Shown: positions 10,326 to 22,376, counted from the first letter of the stretch. The stretch: 64,000 nt of DNA from Nymphalis io (GCF_905147045.1 NC_065897.1:5223001-5287000), one strand, 5' to 3'. The notes: a model not told the origin generated them from the sequence alone. Translations and numbers: made by a program.

Positions 10326-11763
10326 TAAGAAACTGTACACTTTAATCGCATTACTTTCAAGAATCACAAGTCAGTTGGTGTTAAATAAGAGTATTCCATC
10401 TATTAAAAAATGTTTAACCCTTCCCATGCGGCTTGCGTACTATTATGTCTAACTTAATAAAGTTTACGGTGGGTGAATAATTCCTTTAAAATAAAAACGT
10501 TGCCCCATTCGAATTAATCTTTTATCTATAGAATCACGCTTGTTCTATATAATGTTCAGGGAACAAAAATATTCTCTGTGAAACTAAAGAGATTTTTTTC
10601 TGATTACATCTACGTGATACGTAAGTACAGTGTTACAAGTTAGTGTAATGTGGGAATAATATGCTTTTGAATATGGTATACTTATATATATTATACTTTA
10701 ATATATTTTAATTGGAAAAAAATAATATATCTATTTGCAAAGCATTAATTCGGTTTCAACATTAAATTATAATACCTATGGCCACACTTACGTTGTCTAT
10801 ACATTTTAATAAACGTAATAATACGTCACGCGTCTGTTGACAGTGTTTGATTGGACGTAACAAGACGTTCTGTGTACTGTTTGTTGGGAAGTAATATCTC
10901 GTCTATCATACTAGAGAACTGACCTCATAAAAAATGTCTCGTATTGAGATGGCGACATCAAAAAATGATACCACACGGAAAGGGTTAAATGCAATATAAC
11001 TTTACGGTATGATACTAAAGAGCGTCGCATCAACCATAAACTAATATGGCAAACTAAATGGAAACACTGGAAAGTTTAATTGAAATTTAATGCAACTGTT
11101 TTACAAGACAAAATTAGTGTAAATTAATAATTATATTAACTCAACAACATTCAAACTAAAGTCAGTATTAAAATTTACGGTATATTAAAAATAATATTTC
11201 GTATTAGCATTCCTTATCGATTTTCACACACGTACAAAGGCACGTGCAAATATATGTACAAGCCCAAAGACACACATGAACAATAGAACACTTATATGTA
11301 TATCTAATACACAGATATAAACAAAATTACGTTTAAACTACAACATAGACATAATTATCAGCAGTTTATTATTAAACAATGTATCAATGTCTTACAACTC
11401 ACTAATATCTTACCAAAGACTTCAACCGCAACTCAAGCAATCTATTCAACTTCTTCGATTTCCTCTTGTAAAGTTTACTTTTGAGTATCGATTGTCAAGC
11501 TCTAGGCGAAGTTTTGCGAAATGTGACAAGCACGACGGCGTATAGAATTTAATTTTACAAATAAACTACAGCATCGATGTTTACCTCATATAAATATAGT
11601 TAATTTTCGACTTTTTGTTTAAGATTAAATTTTAGTAATATATTTTCTTTTTACATTATAACATCTATATTTATTATTACTATGATGTCAGCCAAATAAA
11701 ATTATATTTATTTAGTTCACTTACATAAGTCTAACTAGAATCCATATATTTAATTTGAGTGCC
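10326..11763. other. AT-rich stretch, no recognised feature
   Basis: No coding frame, RNA gene or named repeat. A GTAAGT at about 10620 lacks a matching upstream acceptor. Confidence 0.55.
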
Positions 11764-12025
11764 TTGTTGCCAGCCCGGAGTCTGGAAGATGGAAGTGTGT
11801 ACACGCCCGTGCCTCGGAAAGCACGCAAAACCGTTGGTCCTGCGCCTGAACTCTTTTGGTCGTGTAAGATTGCCGTCCCATCGGATTATAAGAGCTATAT
11901 GATTATAAGGAATAGAGAGTGTACCTGTGCTTGCGCACACACTTGTGCACTATAATATGACCTGCGCAGTTAGCTAATCTCTCTTTAGATTGGCTCCGTG
12001 GCTGAAATCAGTTTGCAAGACCTTA
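11764..12025 (+). repeat. SINE family B, 5'-truncated
   Basis: It begins in the body (GCCAGCCCGGAGTCTGGAAG) and continues through ACGCCCGTGCCTCGGAAAGC, CCGTTGGTCCTGCGCCTGAA, GCGCACACACTTGTGCACTA and GCGCAGTTAGCTAATCTCTC to GGCTCCGTGGCTGAAATCAG. The opposed open frames here (11731-11940 minus, 11755-11955 plus) are products of the repeat. Confidence 0.75.
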
Positions 12026-12660
12026 CTTTTTATACAAGAACCTTATATGTAAAATTGTATGTTTCTAGATTAACCTATTCAAAGTGTGCATTGTAAATTA
12101 GTCAATCAGTCAATGTCAGAATTTAATGGTCTATAATGTGGATATAAAGTTTTTACCAGTTTCATCATTAATGATACGAAATATAATTGTTTTTTGATAC
12201 ACTTTGCAGTAATATTAATATACTATCATACTTCAGACTGAAGAGAAAAAGTTATCAAGTTTTTTTATTATAATATTATCTATAGCAACAAAGGAAAACT
12301 TGCAAAGGTATTATTTTACGCCTGATATCCAGCAACTCTACCCTTCCATCGATTTTGCACTATAATATCTTGATGTTAATACAATTTAGTTTACAAGATG
12401 ATGGCATTATTTTCTTACTGACCACCTACTAATCAATAATCAACTTCGTACGTAAAAAATAAGGCACTATAAACAAACTTACAAAGAAAAATATATCATT
12501 TTGGGCCGAGGCCTTAACGTAGACATCACGACGTAGCTTGGGATTTAAAGTAGTCACTGTCTATCTCACCCTTTAAATAAAACACTGTCTGTACTTTTAT
12601 TCAATAAAATAGACTAAGATTTGAAGTCTTATCTGTTCATTTTAGTAATCGTATTTCATT
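12026..12660. other. AT-rich stretch, no recognised feature
   Basis: Nothing identified beyond short open frames. Confidence 0.5.
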
Positions 12661-12664
12661 TGGG

Positions 12665-12800
12665 TAGTAGGGTTTTGTGCAGGCCCGTCTGGGTTGTTAC
12701 CCATCCACACAACACACTTTTCACCACCAAACAGCAATACATAGTTAGTAGTATCGTTGTGGTTCGGTTTAATTGCAAGCAAACAAGGACATTTCAAAAT
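12665..12800 (+). repeat. Interspersed repeat family C, 5' part only
   Basis: TAGTAGGGTTTTGTGCAGGC, CGTCTGGGTTGTTACCCATC, CACCACCAAACAGCAATACA and TTGTGGTTCGGTTTAATTG follow the family C head. The tail half is absent. The open frame 12621-12869 simply runs through it. Confidence 0.6.
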
Positions 12801-12869
12801 TATACTAGGTGTGTTGGTGGTATGAAAAATTCACTTGAAACCGCTGCTACAGTCGTACGCTCGGATTAA

Positions 12870-13407
12870 AAACATTTTCTTAAGAAATGCAAGTAAACCT
12901 ACCTCTACGAATAGGCATTGAATAACGTTCAATGATCGTATAAAGTCGATAAACTCTTGCCGGTGGAGAAAACTTTGAGTCGTATTTCTTTTAAACTCCA
13001 ACAAATGTAAGAACTTTTTCCTCTTATAATATTAGCGAGGGCTTAACGAAAATACTATTTGTATAAAGCTTAACAATGAACAAAAAACATTATAGAAATG
13101 CTATCACTAATACAGACGAGTGCTTACAGGATACAAATTTTAAATGCTCTCGATGTAGCCTCATACAGAAAGTCTTCTTTAACAATTTCGACATATTTTA
13201 ATCAAGTAGAAAAAAATCTCGGGTGAAATCAACTACTAATTCAGCGTATCATTATAAACAACGATTAAGCTAATTTCTAGAATTTAATCTAACAATCAAA
13301 TTTTACTTGCTTATTTGTTATTTTACACATAAAATACAAAAAAATCATACAAATACAAAGAACCATAGCCGCTATATTATACACAAAAATATACTGTATA
13401 TGTGTTT
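12870..13407. other. AT-rich stretch, no recognised feature
   Basis: No supportable feature. Confidence 0.5.
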
Positions 13408-13760
13408 GACTGCCTCATTGGTCTAGTGGCTTGATGTAAGGCCGCAGACCCGGAGGTCCTGGGTTCAATTCCCAGGTCAGGCCAATAAATAGTTATTGGG
13501 TTTTTCTGTTAGAAAATTCTCAATAGCATCCCGGAGTGTGGAAGTTGGAAGTGTATACTGTGTGTGTGTAAAGCCGTTGGTTCTGCCCCTGAATTCCCAT
13601 CGAATTATGAGAGTGAGGGAAGATAGAGTGCACCTGTGTTTGGGCACACACTTGTGCGCTATAATATCTCCTGCACCACTGTGCAGGAGATATTGTAAAT
13701 GGCTAATCTCTCTTGACATTGGCCGCCGTGGCTGAAATCGGTCTGGATGATATTATTATT
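13408..13760 (+). repeat. SINE family B with complete tRNA-like head and a private hairpin
   Basis: The head ACTGCCTCATTGGTCTAGTG and the GGTTCAATTCCC box at about 13462-13473 give A- and B-box pol III promoter signals in a tRNA-like arrangement. The non-tRNA body follows (CCGGAGTGTGGAAGTTGGAA to GCCGTGGCTGAAATCGGTCT) and ends in an ATT-rich tail. It is not counted as a tRNA gene because the tRNA-like part is embedded in the same body seen in truncated copies. At 13663-13694 this copy alone has a perfect 14-bp stem with a 4-base loop, which looks like a fold-back duplication of AATATCTCCTGCAC. Confidence 0.85.
13663..13694. other. Perfect 14-bp fold-back hairpin inside SINE B
   Basis: AATATCTCCTGCAC (13663-13676), loop CACT, then its exact reverse complement (13681-13694). 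The family B copies at 53048-53410 and 11764-12025 have only the first arm here. Confidence 0.9.
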
Positions 13761-16510
13761 TTTAGTTATTGGAGTTTGGCATTCATTCTTAAATTCTAAT
13801 TATTCAGTATTAAATTTAAAAAGACGATGCAAATGCAACTTTTATAGTATTCTCTGTTCCGATTATCTTAACAAAACCTGTGGATTGGTATGTTGAAACT
13901 CTTTTGTTTTATGACCGAATGAAAGAAATTTTATCGAAATCTTCTCATAAATATGAAATTTTTATTTATTTTTTAAGCCGCTTACAACTCATACCAGATG
14001 TGCCAGCGATTTATGATAAATATATCACCAAATGCTTAGTTTAAATATTATAAAATAATGTTTTTCTTTTAGGAAATATGTTACTTTATTTATAAAAAAC
14101 AAAGTAACACACATAACATTATATTAAATAAAGAGTAGAAATGAATATCTACATACAAATAACATAACAATGCGTATAAATAAATAAGGATTATGGAAGG
14201 TTTAACTATGTTATAAAAATATTATACATCTTAGATTAATATAAAGTATAGTTTTATCCCTTTATTTAAAAAATTTGAAAAGAATTTGCGAACATTTACA
14301 AACAAGCGCCTGGATCGAACATCTTATTGAGAATGATTTTACTAGTAATACTGGAATACCAAAATACAACTAAAAGCCGATTAAAGAAAGCAACTAATTA
14401 AAAAATATAAATTATATACCAACTTGAAAATAAAAATAACGTTTTTGTATAGATAATTCCGCTAACAACTTTTAACTTAGACGTCTCCGCATACGAGCTA
14501 AGATTATTTCCCCTTAATCTTTTGGAGCACTTCCAAATAAATCGGTACATGGTTCACGTTCCTTCAAATCCTTTCCACTTATACGATGTATCTTGACAGT
14601 TGCGTAGCGCCCGAAGCGGGGATGTTATATTGTGACGAAGTTTTTCATTGAATTTTGTAACAACTTCACCAAATTTATTTCGATTTTAAAAATCTTTAAA
14701 TAATTCTATAGTCCATTAAAATACTTAGCTTATATTATTATAAGATTTTAATAACCTTTAAAAAAATTATAATGAGATAAAGGGTTTTTTATTTTTATTA
14801 TAATGGATTGATAACCATTATGGTAAAAATAAAAATATTCTTCTTCATGATTCGATTTTTAAAATTAATGCTTTTAGTATGGTAATATAAATTTCAGTTT
14901 ATTTTAAAAGTTTTTGAATATAATGTAGCCAGAAAAAAGGCGTTAGAAAATTATAATCTGGGTCTCATTAAAAAAATCGGACTCCTGTTAAATTTTATGG
15001 ATAATTTAGAAATTAAAATTATTTTGTAAATAATGATTTTATGTCAATAAGCTTATATATACTTTTTGGTTTATATTTTTTTAAGTTATTATTTAACCAT
15101 AGTTGTACTGTTTATACCGTATTTTAAAATGTTCATAAAAAGAATTGTGATAATATACTGATATATTCAAATATGTAGTAGTGTACGTCTAAGTCCCTTT
15201 CGCTGTTTCTTCTCAGGTCTGAAGTGTTTTATTCAAAACCTGTGGTAGTTTTTTTTTTCAATCAATAAATAATTTTCTTTTTTTTAACATGACTGACCGA
15301 GGTGCACAATAAGAAAGATCTTAAGCCTTTTGCTTTATGATGACTTAAGGTATAACTATATGTAATAAATTGGTTCTACAATATGCCTCTTATCATTCTC
15401 TTGGTTTTTTAGTCAAAAATTCGACGGATAATTTTCAATATTTTTCATAAAAAATCTGGTCAAGAATTTTAGTCTGGTAATTTTATAAAACGCTTAAGAC
15501 ATTATACTCACGCAGAAATGCAAGTAATTTTAAAAATCTATTTATATTTTAGCCACCTTCGAAAATAACGAAAAATTACTCAATTTAACTCTCCTATTAA
15601 GAGCGTTTGTATGAACTACGAATGTTTATGATAACGGTGCCAAAACATTAAAGAAATTTAAGTTTTTTAACGAGGTTAGTCACTTATAATCATTTTTAGT
15701 ATTCAATATTAAAAGTAATTAACTATAGTTATATTAATTAATAATGAACGATTGTAGAATCAATTAGTATAAACGACTTCGTTTATATTGCTAAGTTAAA
15801 TACAGTTTTTAATAAGAAAAAAAAACTATATTAAAATGATAAATATATGAAAGATATATTATAATTATTTGATCATTATATTATAAATATATAGTCCAAC
15901 TCTCGAAACGACAAATTGGTGAAATTTGGCCGTGTATGAGAAGACCTGTCCCAGGTGTTAGCCTATGTGTTATGTTTGGTTATAAACTTCATATTTCTGT
16001 TCTAAATTTTATTAAAATCCGGCCATTTGTTTTTGAGTATAAAAAAATTTAATAGCACCATTATGTTGTGACGTATCTAATGCATTACTAAAAACAAATA
16101 TTTTACGAGACATAAATAAAGATACGTTATATTGGAATAAGTAAACGTACTTTTCCATGGAAAATTTACAGTGTTTCTGGTAACAGTATAATAATAATAA
16201 CAGTATAGAACTTTATTGAAAATAGAAATGATTACTGTGTGTTGTGACAACACAGCCGTGACGGGTTATCCTATTACAGCAATTCCTTACTAACTCGCAT
16301 ACTTACATATATATGTTTATAAGACTTATTTTATGTTCTATTTTATATAGTGACCTACAGATTGTAATATGAAATAGAATTTTAAAAGTAAGAAATTTGA
16401 ATCCACAAGTTTTATCACCGGTTCCGAATGTCTTATTAAAATAGAATAATTTTGTTCCGGGTCAATAATATTTTGGGTTTATAATATGTGGAGATATACT
16501 AGAACTCTGT
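13761..16510. other. Long AT-rich stretch with one family F fragment
   Basis: Apart from an inverted family F piece at 15198-15252 (TTCTTCTCAGGTCTGAAGTG, then AACCTGTGGTAG) I see no gene, RNA or repeat that can be named. Confidence 0.5.
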
Positions 16511-16519
16511 AGTTAGGAA

Positions 16520-16735
16520 ATCGGTACTGTGTTGCCTTGCCAAGAAACCGAAAAAACGTAAAGCGTATGATCCTGAGGATGTACTTGCTTTGGTTATGTC
16601 GTAACCTTGTGCCATTGGACTAGGAGAATTTGCGAATATTGAGTGCACCTATGTTTACTTAAACTCTTGTGCTCGATAATATCTACTGCCACTCTGAGAG
16701 TATCTGCATCTGCATACCTGAAATGATAATATACA
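16520..16735 (+). repeat. SINE family B, diverged and 5'-truncated
   Basis: It keeps the order of the family B body: CAAGAAACCG, GAGTGCACCTATGTTTACTT, CTTGTGCTCGATAATATCTA, then the CTGAAAT end. Weak identity; called on order. Confidence 0.45.
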
Positions 16736-16867
16736 TTATGGAGCAACAACATTAATAAAGATATTGTATCCTAGGTACACTTACTGTTAGATAAAAATCT
16801 ATATTTTAGATGATAGTGCTTTCGTTACATAAAAGATACATTTTATAAACATATAATACATAAAAAA

Positions 16868-17035
16868 CTAGCTACCTCATCCTCCCGGCTTTACACATGT
16901 AGATAAGAAGAAAAATGTATTTATTGTAGATAGGATTTGCGTAAAATACGTTCTTAGTGAGCGTCTACGTCGGAGAAGAAATAACTGTGACAAATCTCGT
17001 GATGAGTTGTATTTAGCTTACATATATATACAAGC
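16868..17035 (+). repeat. Ancient repeat family E
   Basis: GTAGATAAGAAGAAAAATGT, ATAGGATTTGCGTAAAATAC, GTGAGCGTCTACGTCGGAGA and GATGAGTTGTATTTAGCTTA match the second copy at 54108-54288 closely. The ending (TATTT.(G/C)CTTA with TATATA) looks like a transposon end. Family identity unknown to me. Confidence 0.6.
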
Positions 17036-18660
17036 GAAATATATATAGATAATGCATATCACTCAGTATAAAACAATTATATTTAAAGAGAAGTGCGTTT
17101 AGGAAGACTTTTTGCTGCCTTTATTTCAATAATTATTTATTTTTTATCGTTTGTGTGTTTATACCTTATTCATTTCATTAATTAATTGATTTATTATAAT
17201 AGACATATTGTCTACCCGAATAATAAAAATGAATACTAGCAGCCAAAAATACTTCTTCGACCGTTGAAGATGAGAGCTTATTATACTATGCTGCTCCATC
17301 AGGTTGTTAAACTTGGACGTTTTCAAGATTACTGCGGAACACGGTATGAAATATCGATATAAATTAAGCACTCCAAAATTTAGTGTTACTTAGCTAGATT
17401 TCAAACCACTATATATATCTTCAATTAGGATAATATATTAAAATTATTATTACAATGATAATCTTCTACACAAGTACGTGTCATAGCTTTAGTTACGTTG
17501 GACAGAATGAGACTCCATTAACATAATTAACTACGTCTCATAAAATATACTATACAATATGGAAAATTGACATACTATATAGGCTATGGCTGCCATGGAA
17601 ATATTTATTTTTATTAATCTTTCATGTTAATGTTATTAGTGTTTTGTTCTCGTTATATATAATAAATATTATGTTGTAATTTGATATGTTTATTTCTCGT
17701 ACATGCAATTCAGTTCTTGCAGATTAGACGTTGAATTGGAGAAGTCCATTATACAGAGAGCTATCTTCACAGGTTAATTACCAACGAAACAATTCTACTA
17801 ATTGGGACGCACAGACGTTGCTGAATTTGAAGCCTAAATGCTTCCTCTAAATACATGTATTTAACAACTATATACCTATATAGGGAAAATAGATAAATTG
17901 ATTGATATATATTGTATCATATCGATGTTTTAAATATCACGAACAACAGATTCCTAAATTCACAATAAAAAAAATTACGAATTACTGCAGTCACGAAAAA
18001 TTACATATAATGGATTTTTGTTGAAAAATTGACTGATTACAGAAACTTTTGTTACAAACGTAATTAACAGCACAAAAGTGTCAATTTCAATTTTTTAATA
18101 ACGCACGTAACTAACGGAACTTTAATTGCTTTAAAAAATATTTATATTTTATTTTAATTTATTTAATTATTTATCCTCGAATATTATTACATCATATGAC
18201 TAAAACGCGAAGCAATATCACGTTCATTGAAGTCAATGTCGCTTTGCTCGTTTCACTTGCTCCAGGCTTACGCTTTGACGTTCGAACTTCATTTACAAGG
18301 GTAGGTAAACGCTTGAAGGATTGATAGTGCTTGCAGTAAACAATCTTATTGCACGAGTTGAGCCAAGCGAGTATTTATATATAATTTAAACAATGATATC
18401 ATCTTAATGTCAATTTTCAAATAAAATCTATCTTGGTTGGTAATCACAACTCTGGTGTTTAATTTCGAGTGCAACACGCAAAAGGTGGCTTCCCACAGTG
18501 CGGAATTCTGTAGATTTATTCACTTACGGCCGACGACCACGGACGGCTACGTACCGCACCAAAAGTTCAGACGGTGCGTATTAATCTGTGTTTGTCGAGA
18601 TTTCGAAGCTATTTTTTTATGTAATATTTTTATGTAATACATAATATTTAAAAAAAATAT
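17036..18660. other. AT-rich stretch, no recognised feature
   Basis: Small open frames at 17159-17371 (-) and 18437-18637 (+) have no motifs or flanking splice logic. Confidence 0.5.
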
Positions 18661-18779
18661 ATTTTGATCCGTGTAGTTACGGAGAAAGAATACATTTCAT
18701 TGCCCTTCTCGTTCCCATGGGTGTCGTAAGAGGCGACTAAGGGATATCTGAGCGACCATCTACTCATCTGGTGGTAGGA

Positions 18780-19281
18780 TGTTAAACATCCGCCTGGCTT
18801 GTTACCACCGTACGCATGGTGAAAAACTCGTGAAGTGGCTTGCAGCCGCGTTTCGAGGTCAGCCAGCGTACAGCCAGAGCCCGAGCGAGTATTGCCGCGA
18901 TGGGTGTTGGTCCAATGGAGACGGCTGTTGAACCAATGCCGAGGGAAACTGTATTGACCTGCCGGACAGGGAGACCCGAAGAAACGGCTATTCCGCTGGC
19001 CGCCTGTGGCATAGTACAGGGGCCCGAGCGTGCCTAACCAGCTCGCGAGGCTGCCCCACCAGGCCACGCATAATCTCGGGGTGGACCATCGTGCCGGTTG
19101 GTGACCTCGAGGTAGGGTCCCGGCCGCCACTTCCGGGGGGGTTCGGGGGCCCTTCCGTCCGGCGGTTCAGTGTATTTTTCCTTTTGGCAACCACTTGGGG
19201 AAACACGCCTCCGCACTTTGCCCATCCCTATCGTGACAAAACGTCGCTCGCTTCACGTCTCTTTTCCATTTTTTTTTCCAA
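18780..19281 (+). other. LINE 5' region, possible decayed ORF1
   Basis: GC-rich DNA in which both strands show many overlapping short frames (up to 160 codons on the minus strand). No zinc-knuckle (CCHC) or coiled-coil pattern of a LINE ORF1 can be read. These frames are read as consequences of high GC and not as genes. Confidence 0.5.
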
Positions 19282-20222
19282 ATGGTAGTGCAACAAAACA
19301 GAAATAACGTTCGTACAGCGGTGCACACCCCCACCATACCCTCGCTGTTTGAGGTCGAGTTCTCTAACATCCGTGGACTCCACGCTAACCTCAACGCTGT
19401 CCACCACCATCTCGAGACAGCAGCCAGCAATGTTGTTTCTCACGGAGACACAAATACACCGTCCTGCCGATACCAGCTACCTTAATTATCCCGGCTACAC
19501 GCTTGAAGAATCCTTCAAAGCGAAAGCCAGAGTATGCTTGTTCGTCAGGACGGATGTTTGCTGTCACCGACTGCGCTGCTTGGAGGACCCCTCCTTCTCC
19601 ATGTTGGTGGTACGTGTAGACCTGGTTCGTCAGAGTCGAGTCTACGTGTGCCTCTACAGATCCCACAATGGTGACTTGGAGACAAGCCGATTTGACCATC
19701 TTAGTCGGGTGGCAGATGCTGCGCAAGAGCAGTTTCCTAACGCGAAATTGGTGTTTTTGGGGGATTTTAATGCTCGCCACGAATCATGGTTGAAATCCCT
19801 CAAAACTGACCATGCTGGAAGGACTGCTCATGCCTTTGCTCTCACACATGACTTGACCCAACTGGTTGATCAGCCCACCAGGATCCCAGACATTGATGGG
19901 CAAGCACCTTCTCTACTGGACCTTCTGCTGACTTCTCACCCAGTGGAATATCAGGTTGTGGTTCAGGCTCCTCTTGGCTCTTCGGATCACAGCCTTATAT
20001 CTATCAGAGTGCCACAGGCCAAGCTGCCGCCACTAGCGGTATGCAAACGTCGCGTTTGGCACTATAAGTCGGCAGATTGGGACGGTATGCGTGATTACTA
20101 TGCGTCGGTCCCTTGGAAGGAACGTTGCTTCAGTGGGAATGACCCGACAGCTAGTGCCGCTGCTGTTGCTGATGAGATCATGTTGGGAATGGAATACTAC
20201 ATTCCTAGCTCAGATCTCGTCA
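19282..20222 (+). pseudogene. LINE AP endonuclease, frameshifted
   Basis: This encodes the apurinic-like endonuclease that nicks target DNA for target-primed reverse transcription. The N-terminal strand FSNIRGLHAN lies in frame 1 (about 19360-19390). From about 19425 the domain continues in frame 2 of the 335-codon frame 19349-20356: LFLTETQ with the metal-binding Glu (residues 29-35), FLGDFNARHE with the Asp and Asn (residues 136-145), SLLDLLLTS, and GSSDHSLI with the terminal Asp-His (residues 210-217). All key residues can be seen, so the damage is the frame change between the first and second motifs. The frame is lost again at about 20223-20251, where a fold-back inverted repeat sits. Confidence 0.85.
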
Positions 20223-20251
20223 GGTTACGCGTACCCCTAGTACGCGTAACC
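20223..20251. other. 11-bp fold-back hairpin at a frame break
   Basis: GGTTACGCGTA (20223-20233), seven-base spacer, then TACGCGTAACC (20241-20251), an exact reverse complement. Before it the endonuclease frame reads on; after it the coding sense moves to another frame (RNRWFTHECTDAASSKQAAY). Confidence 0.85.
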
Positions 20252-22220
20252 GTTGGTTCACTCATGAATGTACCGATGCTGCATCATCTAAGCAGGCGGC
20301 ATATCGCAAGCGGATCAACGGCTGCATTAGCGGGGCATCTAACATTGACTCACTGAAAGCAAACTACAATAATAATTCCAAGTCCTGTAGAAAGGCATAC
20401 ACGAGAGCGGATGTACAGTGCATTGTACAGATTGGTCATGACCTTGATTCGCATCCTAGGGGCTCCCGTAGCTTCTGGCGTCTGACCAAGTTTGTGCAAA
20501 ACAATTTCTGACAACCTTCGCTGTCACCACTCAGAAATCCGGACGGATCGCTAGCTCACAGTCCGCAAGAGCAAGCCGATCTCCTGGCTAATCTCTTTGC
20601 CGATAATTCTGTCTTCGATGATTGTAGTGTGCTGCCACCTACAATACCTTCATGTGGCCATACGATGCCTGACATCAAAATCAGGCAACGTGAAGTGCGT
20701 GCGGAGCTGCAATCACTTGATGTACGGAAAGCTAGCGGTCCCGATGGAATACCAGCCATAGTGCTGAAGAAGTGCGCAGCGGAGCTGTCTCCTGTGTTAA
20801 CGCGCCTGTTCCAACTTTCTCTCTCTTCGGGATGTGTGCCGGAGGCTTGGAGAAGAGCTAATGTGCAAGCGGTTCCCAAAAAAGGGGATCGGTCTGACCC
20901 GGCAAATTATCGGCCAATAGCTATCACCTCAGTACTTTGTAAGGTGATGGAACGGATTTTAAACAACCAACTGTTCCATTACCTAGAAGATCACTGCCTA
21001 ATTAATGGTCGTCAGTACGGGTTTCGACCAAAACGGTCCACAGGTGATCTTCTAGCGTACGTAACACACCTCTGGGGTGAAGCTATCGACAAGCATGGAG
21101 AATCGTTGGCTGTCAGCCTCGATATCTCCAAGGCTTTTGACAGGGTCTGACATAGAAGTCTTCTCTCTCTAAGCTGCCAGCATATGGTCTGCCTGCTCAG
21201 CTATGCACCTGGATTGCCAGCTTCCTACACAAGCGTAGCCTTCGTGTTTTAGTTGATGGTTGTGCTTCACAATTCTATGTGGTGAATGCTGGGGCCCCCC
21301 AGGGATCTGTGCTATCTTCCACACTCTTTCTTTTGCATATCAATGATATGCTTTCTCTTTGGAACATACATTGCTATGCAGACGATAGTACAGTGCATGG
21401 TGGATACCACGGACGCGCAGTGGCTGGGCGAGCGGAAATTGAGGAGAGGCGGAGGATCTTGTCATTGAACTCGATAGGACATTAGAGCTCATCGCCAAAT
21501 GGGACTCTGATAATCTTGTTGAGTTTAATGTCAAGAAAACACAGGTATGCGCTCTCACAGCGAAAAAGTCAGCATTTTCCTCTCTTCCCTCCCTCTGTGG
21601 TACTCCGCTGGTGATACAAAGCAAAATCGCCATGCTGGGGATGGACGTTCGCTGCGACCTTAGTCCAAGGGAGTAATCGAGGCTGTTATAAAAACAGCTT
21701 TACGGAAACTCGGAGTTCTGAACAAGGTGCGGCGTTTTTTAACGCTACAACAACTGTGCCTGCTGTACAAAATACAGGTACGGTCTTGCGTGGAATATTG
21801 CTCGCACCTTTGGGATGGCTCCGTTAAGTACCTACTGGTCTTGAACCGGTTGCAGTGACGTGCCGTACGCATTATTGGCGACGTAAAGGTCACAAACACC
21901 CTTGAACCTTTACAATTGCGTCGTGAGATAGCAGCACTGAGCGCTTTCTATCGACTGTATCACGACGAGTGCTCTGAGGAATTATTCTCTCTAATTCCTG
22001 CTTCCCCCTTCCATCTTAAGTAAACGGGAGCTGGTTCTCGATGTCACCGCCTAACTGTAACATCAATTCCATCGCGCACAAAGAAATTTGGCAACTCCTT
22101 TTAACTACCAAAGAATGGAATTCCTTACCAGCTCACGTGTTCCCCTCCTCTTACAACCCGGGTTCCTTCAAACGAGGCGTGAAGAGGCATCTTGCGGGCC
22201 GGCAAGGCGAAGGCGGCTAG
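20245..22220 (+). pseudogene. LINE reverse transcriptase, stops and frameshifts
   Basis: Frame 1 continues from the linker with a TGA at 20509-20511, then the RT fingers and palm: KASGPDGIPA, PKKGDRSDPANYRPIAI, QYGFRPKRSTGD and motif A LDISKAFDRV. A TGA at 21148-21150 replaces the Trp kept in the relative at 48232. The sense then moves to frame 3 for APQGSVLS and the catalytic CYADDS (Tyr codon at 21375). It moves again for the thumb (KWDSDNLVEFNVKKTQVCAL), and ends WNSLPAHVFPSSYNPGSFKR...EGG with TAG at 22218-22220. The enzyme would copy element RNA at the nicked target; this copy is dead. A short deletion near 22100 relative to the 47.8-kb copy removes a few codons before WNSLP. Confidence 0.85.
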
Positions 22221-22263
22221 TGCAGAACGTTTTTCCCGTGTGTACTGGCCGTCGTCGCGTTTG

Positions 22264-22300
22264 GACTCTACTACCACTTACTATCAGGTGGAGTAGAGTC
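22264..22300 (+). promoter_or_regulatory. Conserved 3' UTR hairpin of the LINE
   Basis: GACTCTACTACCAC pairs with GTGGAGTAGAGTC around a loop, leaving one unpaired A. The same 37 bases, with one difference, are at 48511-48547. In stringent LINEs such a 3' hairpin is what the RT recognises; that role here is inference. Confidence 0.6.
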
Positions 22301-22317
22301 ATTTGCCCTCCCGGCGA

Positions 22318-22322
<5 letters not shown>

Positions 22323-22376
<54 letters not shown>

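Larger units (their letters stand above)
18664..22322 (+). mobile_element. Near-complete, inactivated Jockey/CR1-group LINE
   Basis: A GC-rich element of about 3.66 kb stands in AT-rich DNA. In order it has a 5' region with CCCATGGGTGTCGTAAGAGG at 18714, a GC-rich stretch (18780-19260) that may be 5' UTR or a decayed ORF1, an AP endonuclease, a reverse transcriptase with YADD, a C-terminal WNSLP domain ending at a TAG at 22218-22220, a 3' UTR with a hairpin at 22264-22300, and the end GGCGAATATA followed by AT repeat instead of the A tail of the relative at 48581. The coding part has at least three frame changes and two in-frame stops, so it cannot act on its own. The first base of the element is uncertain by some tens of bases. 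Clade is judged from the endonuclease and RT motifs; Jockey, CR1 and related LINEs cannot be separated safely by eye. Confidence 0.85.

Noticed and set aside
13408..13485. tRNA gene (tRNA-like head of family B)
   Set aside because: The head is good, but it is fused to the same body found in seven other copies or pieces; it is a SINE promoter.
18648..19130. 160-codon minus-strand gene
   Set aside because: It lies antisense to the GC-rich 5' region of the LINE, where several frames on both strands are open because of base composition; no motif is present.
19391..19780. 129-codon minus-strand frame
   Set aside because: Shadow of the LINE endonuclease frame, whose catalytic motifs are on the plus strand.
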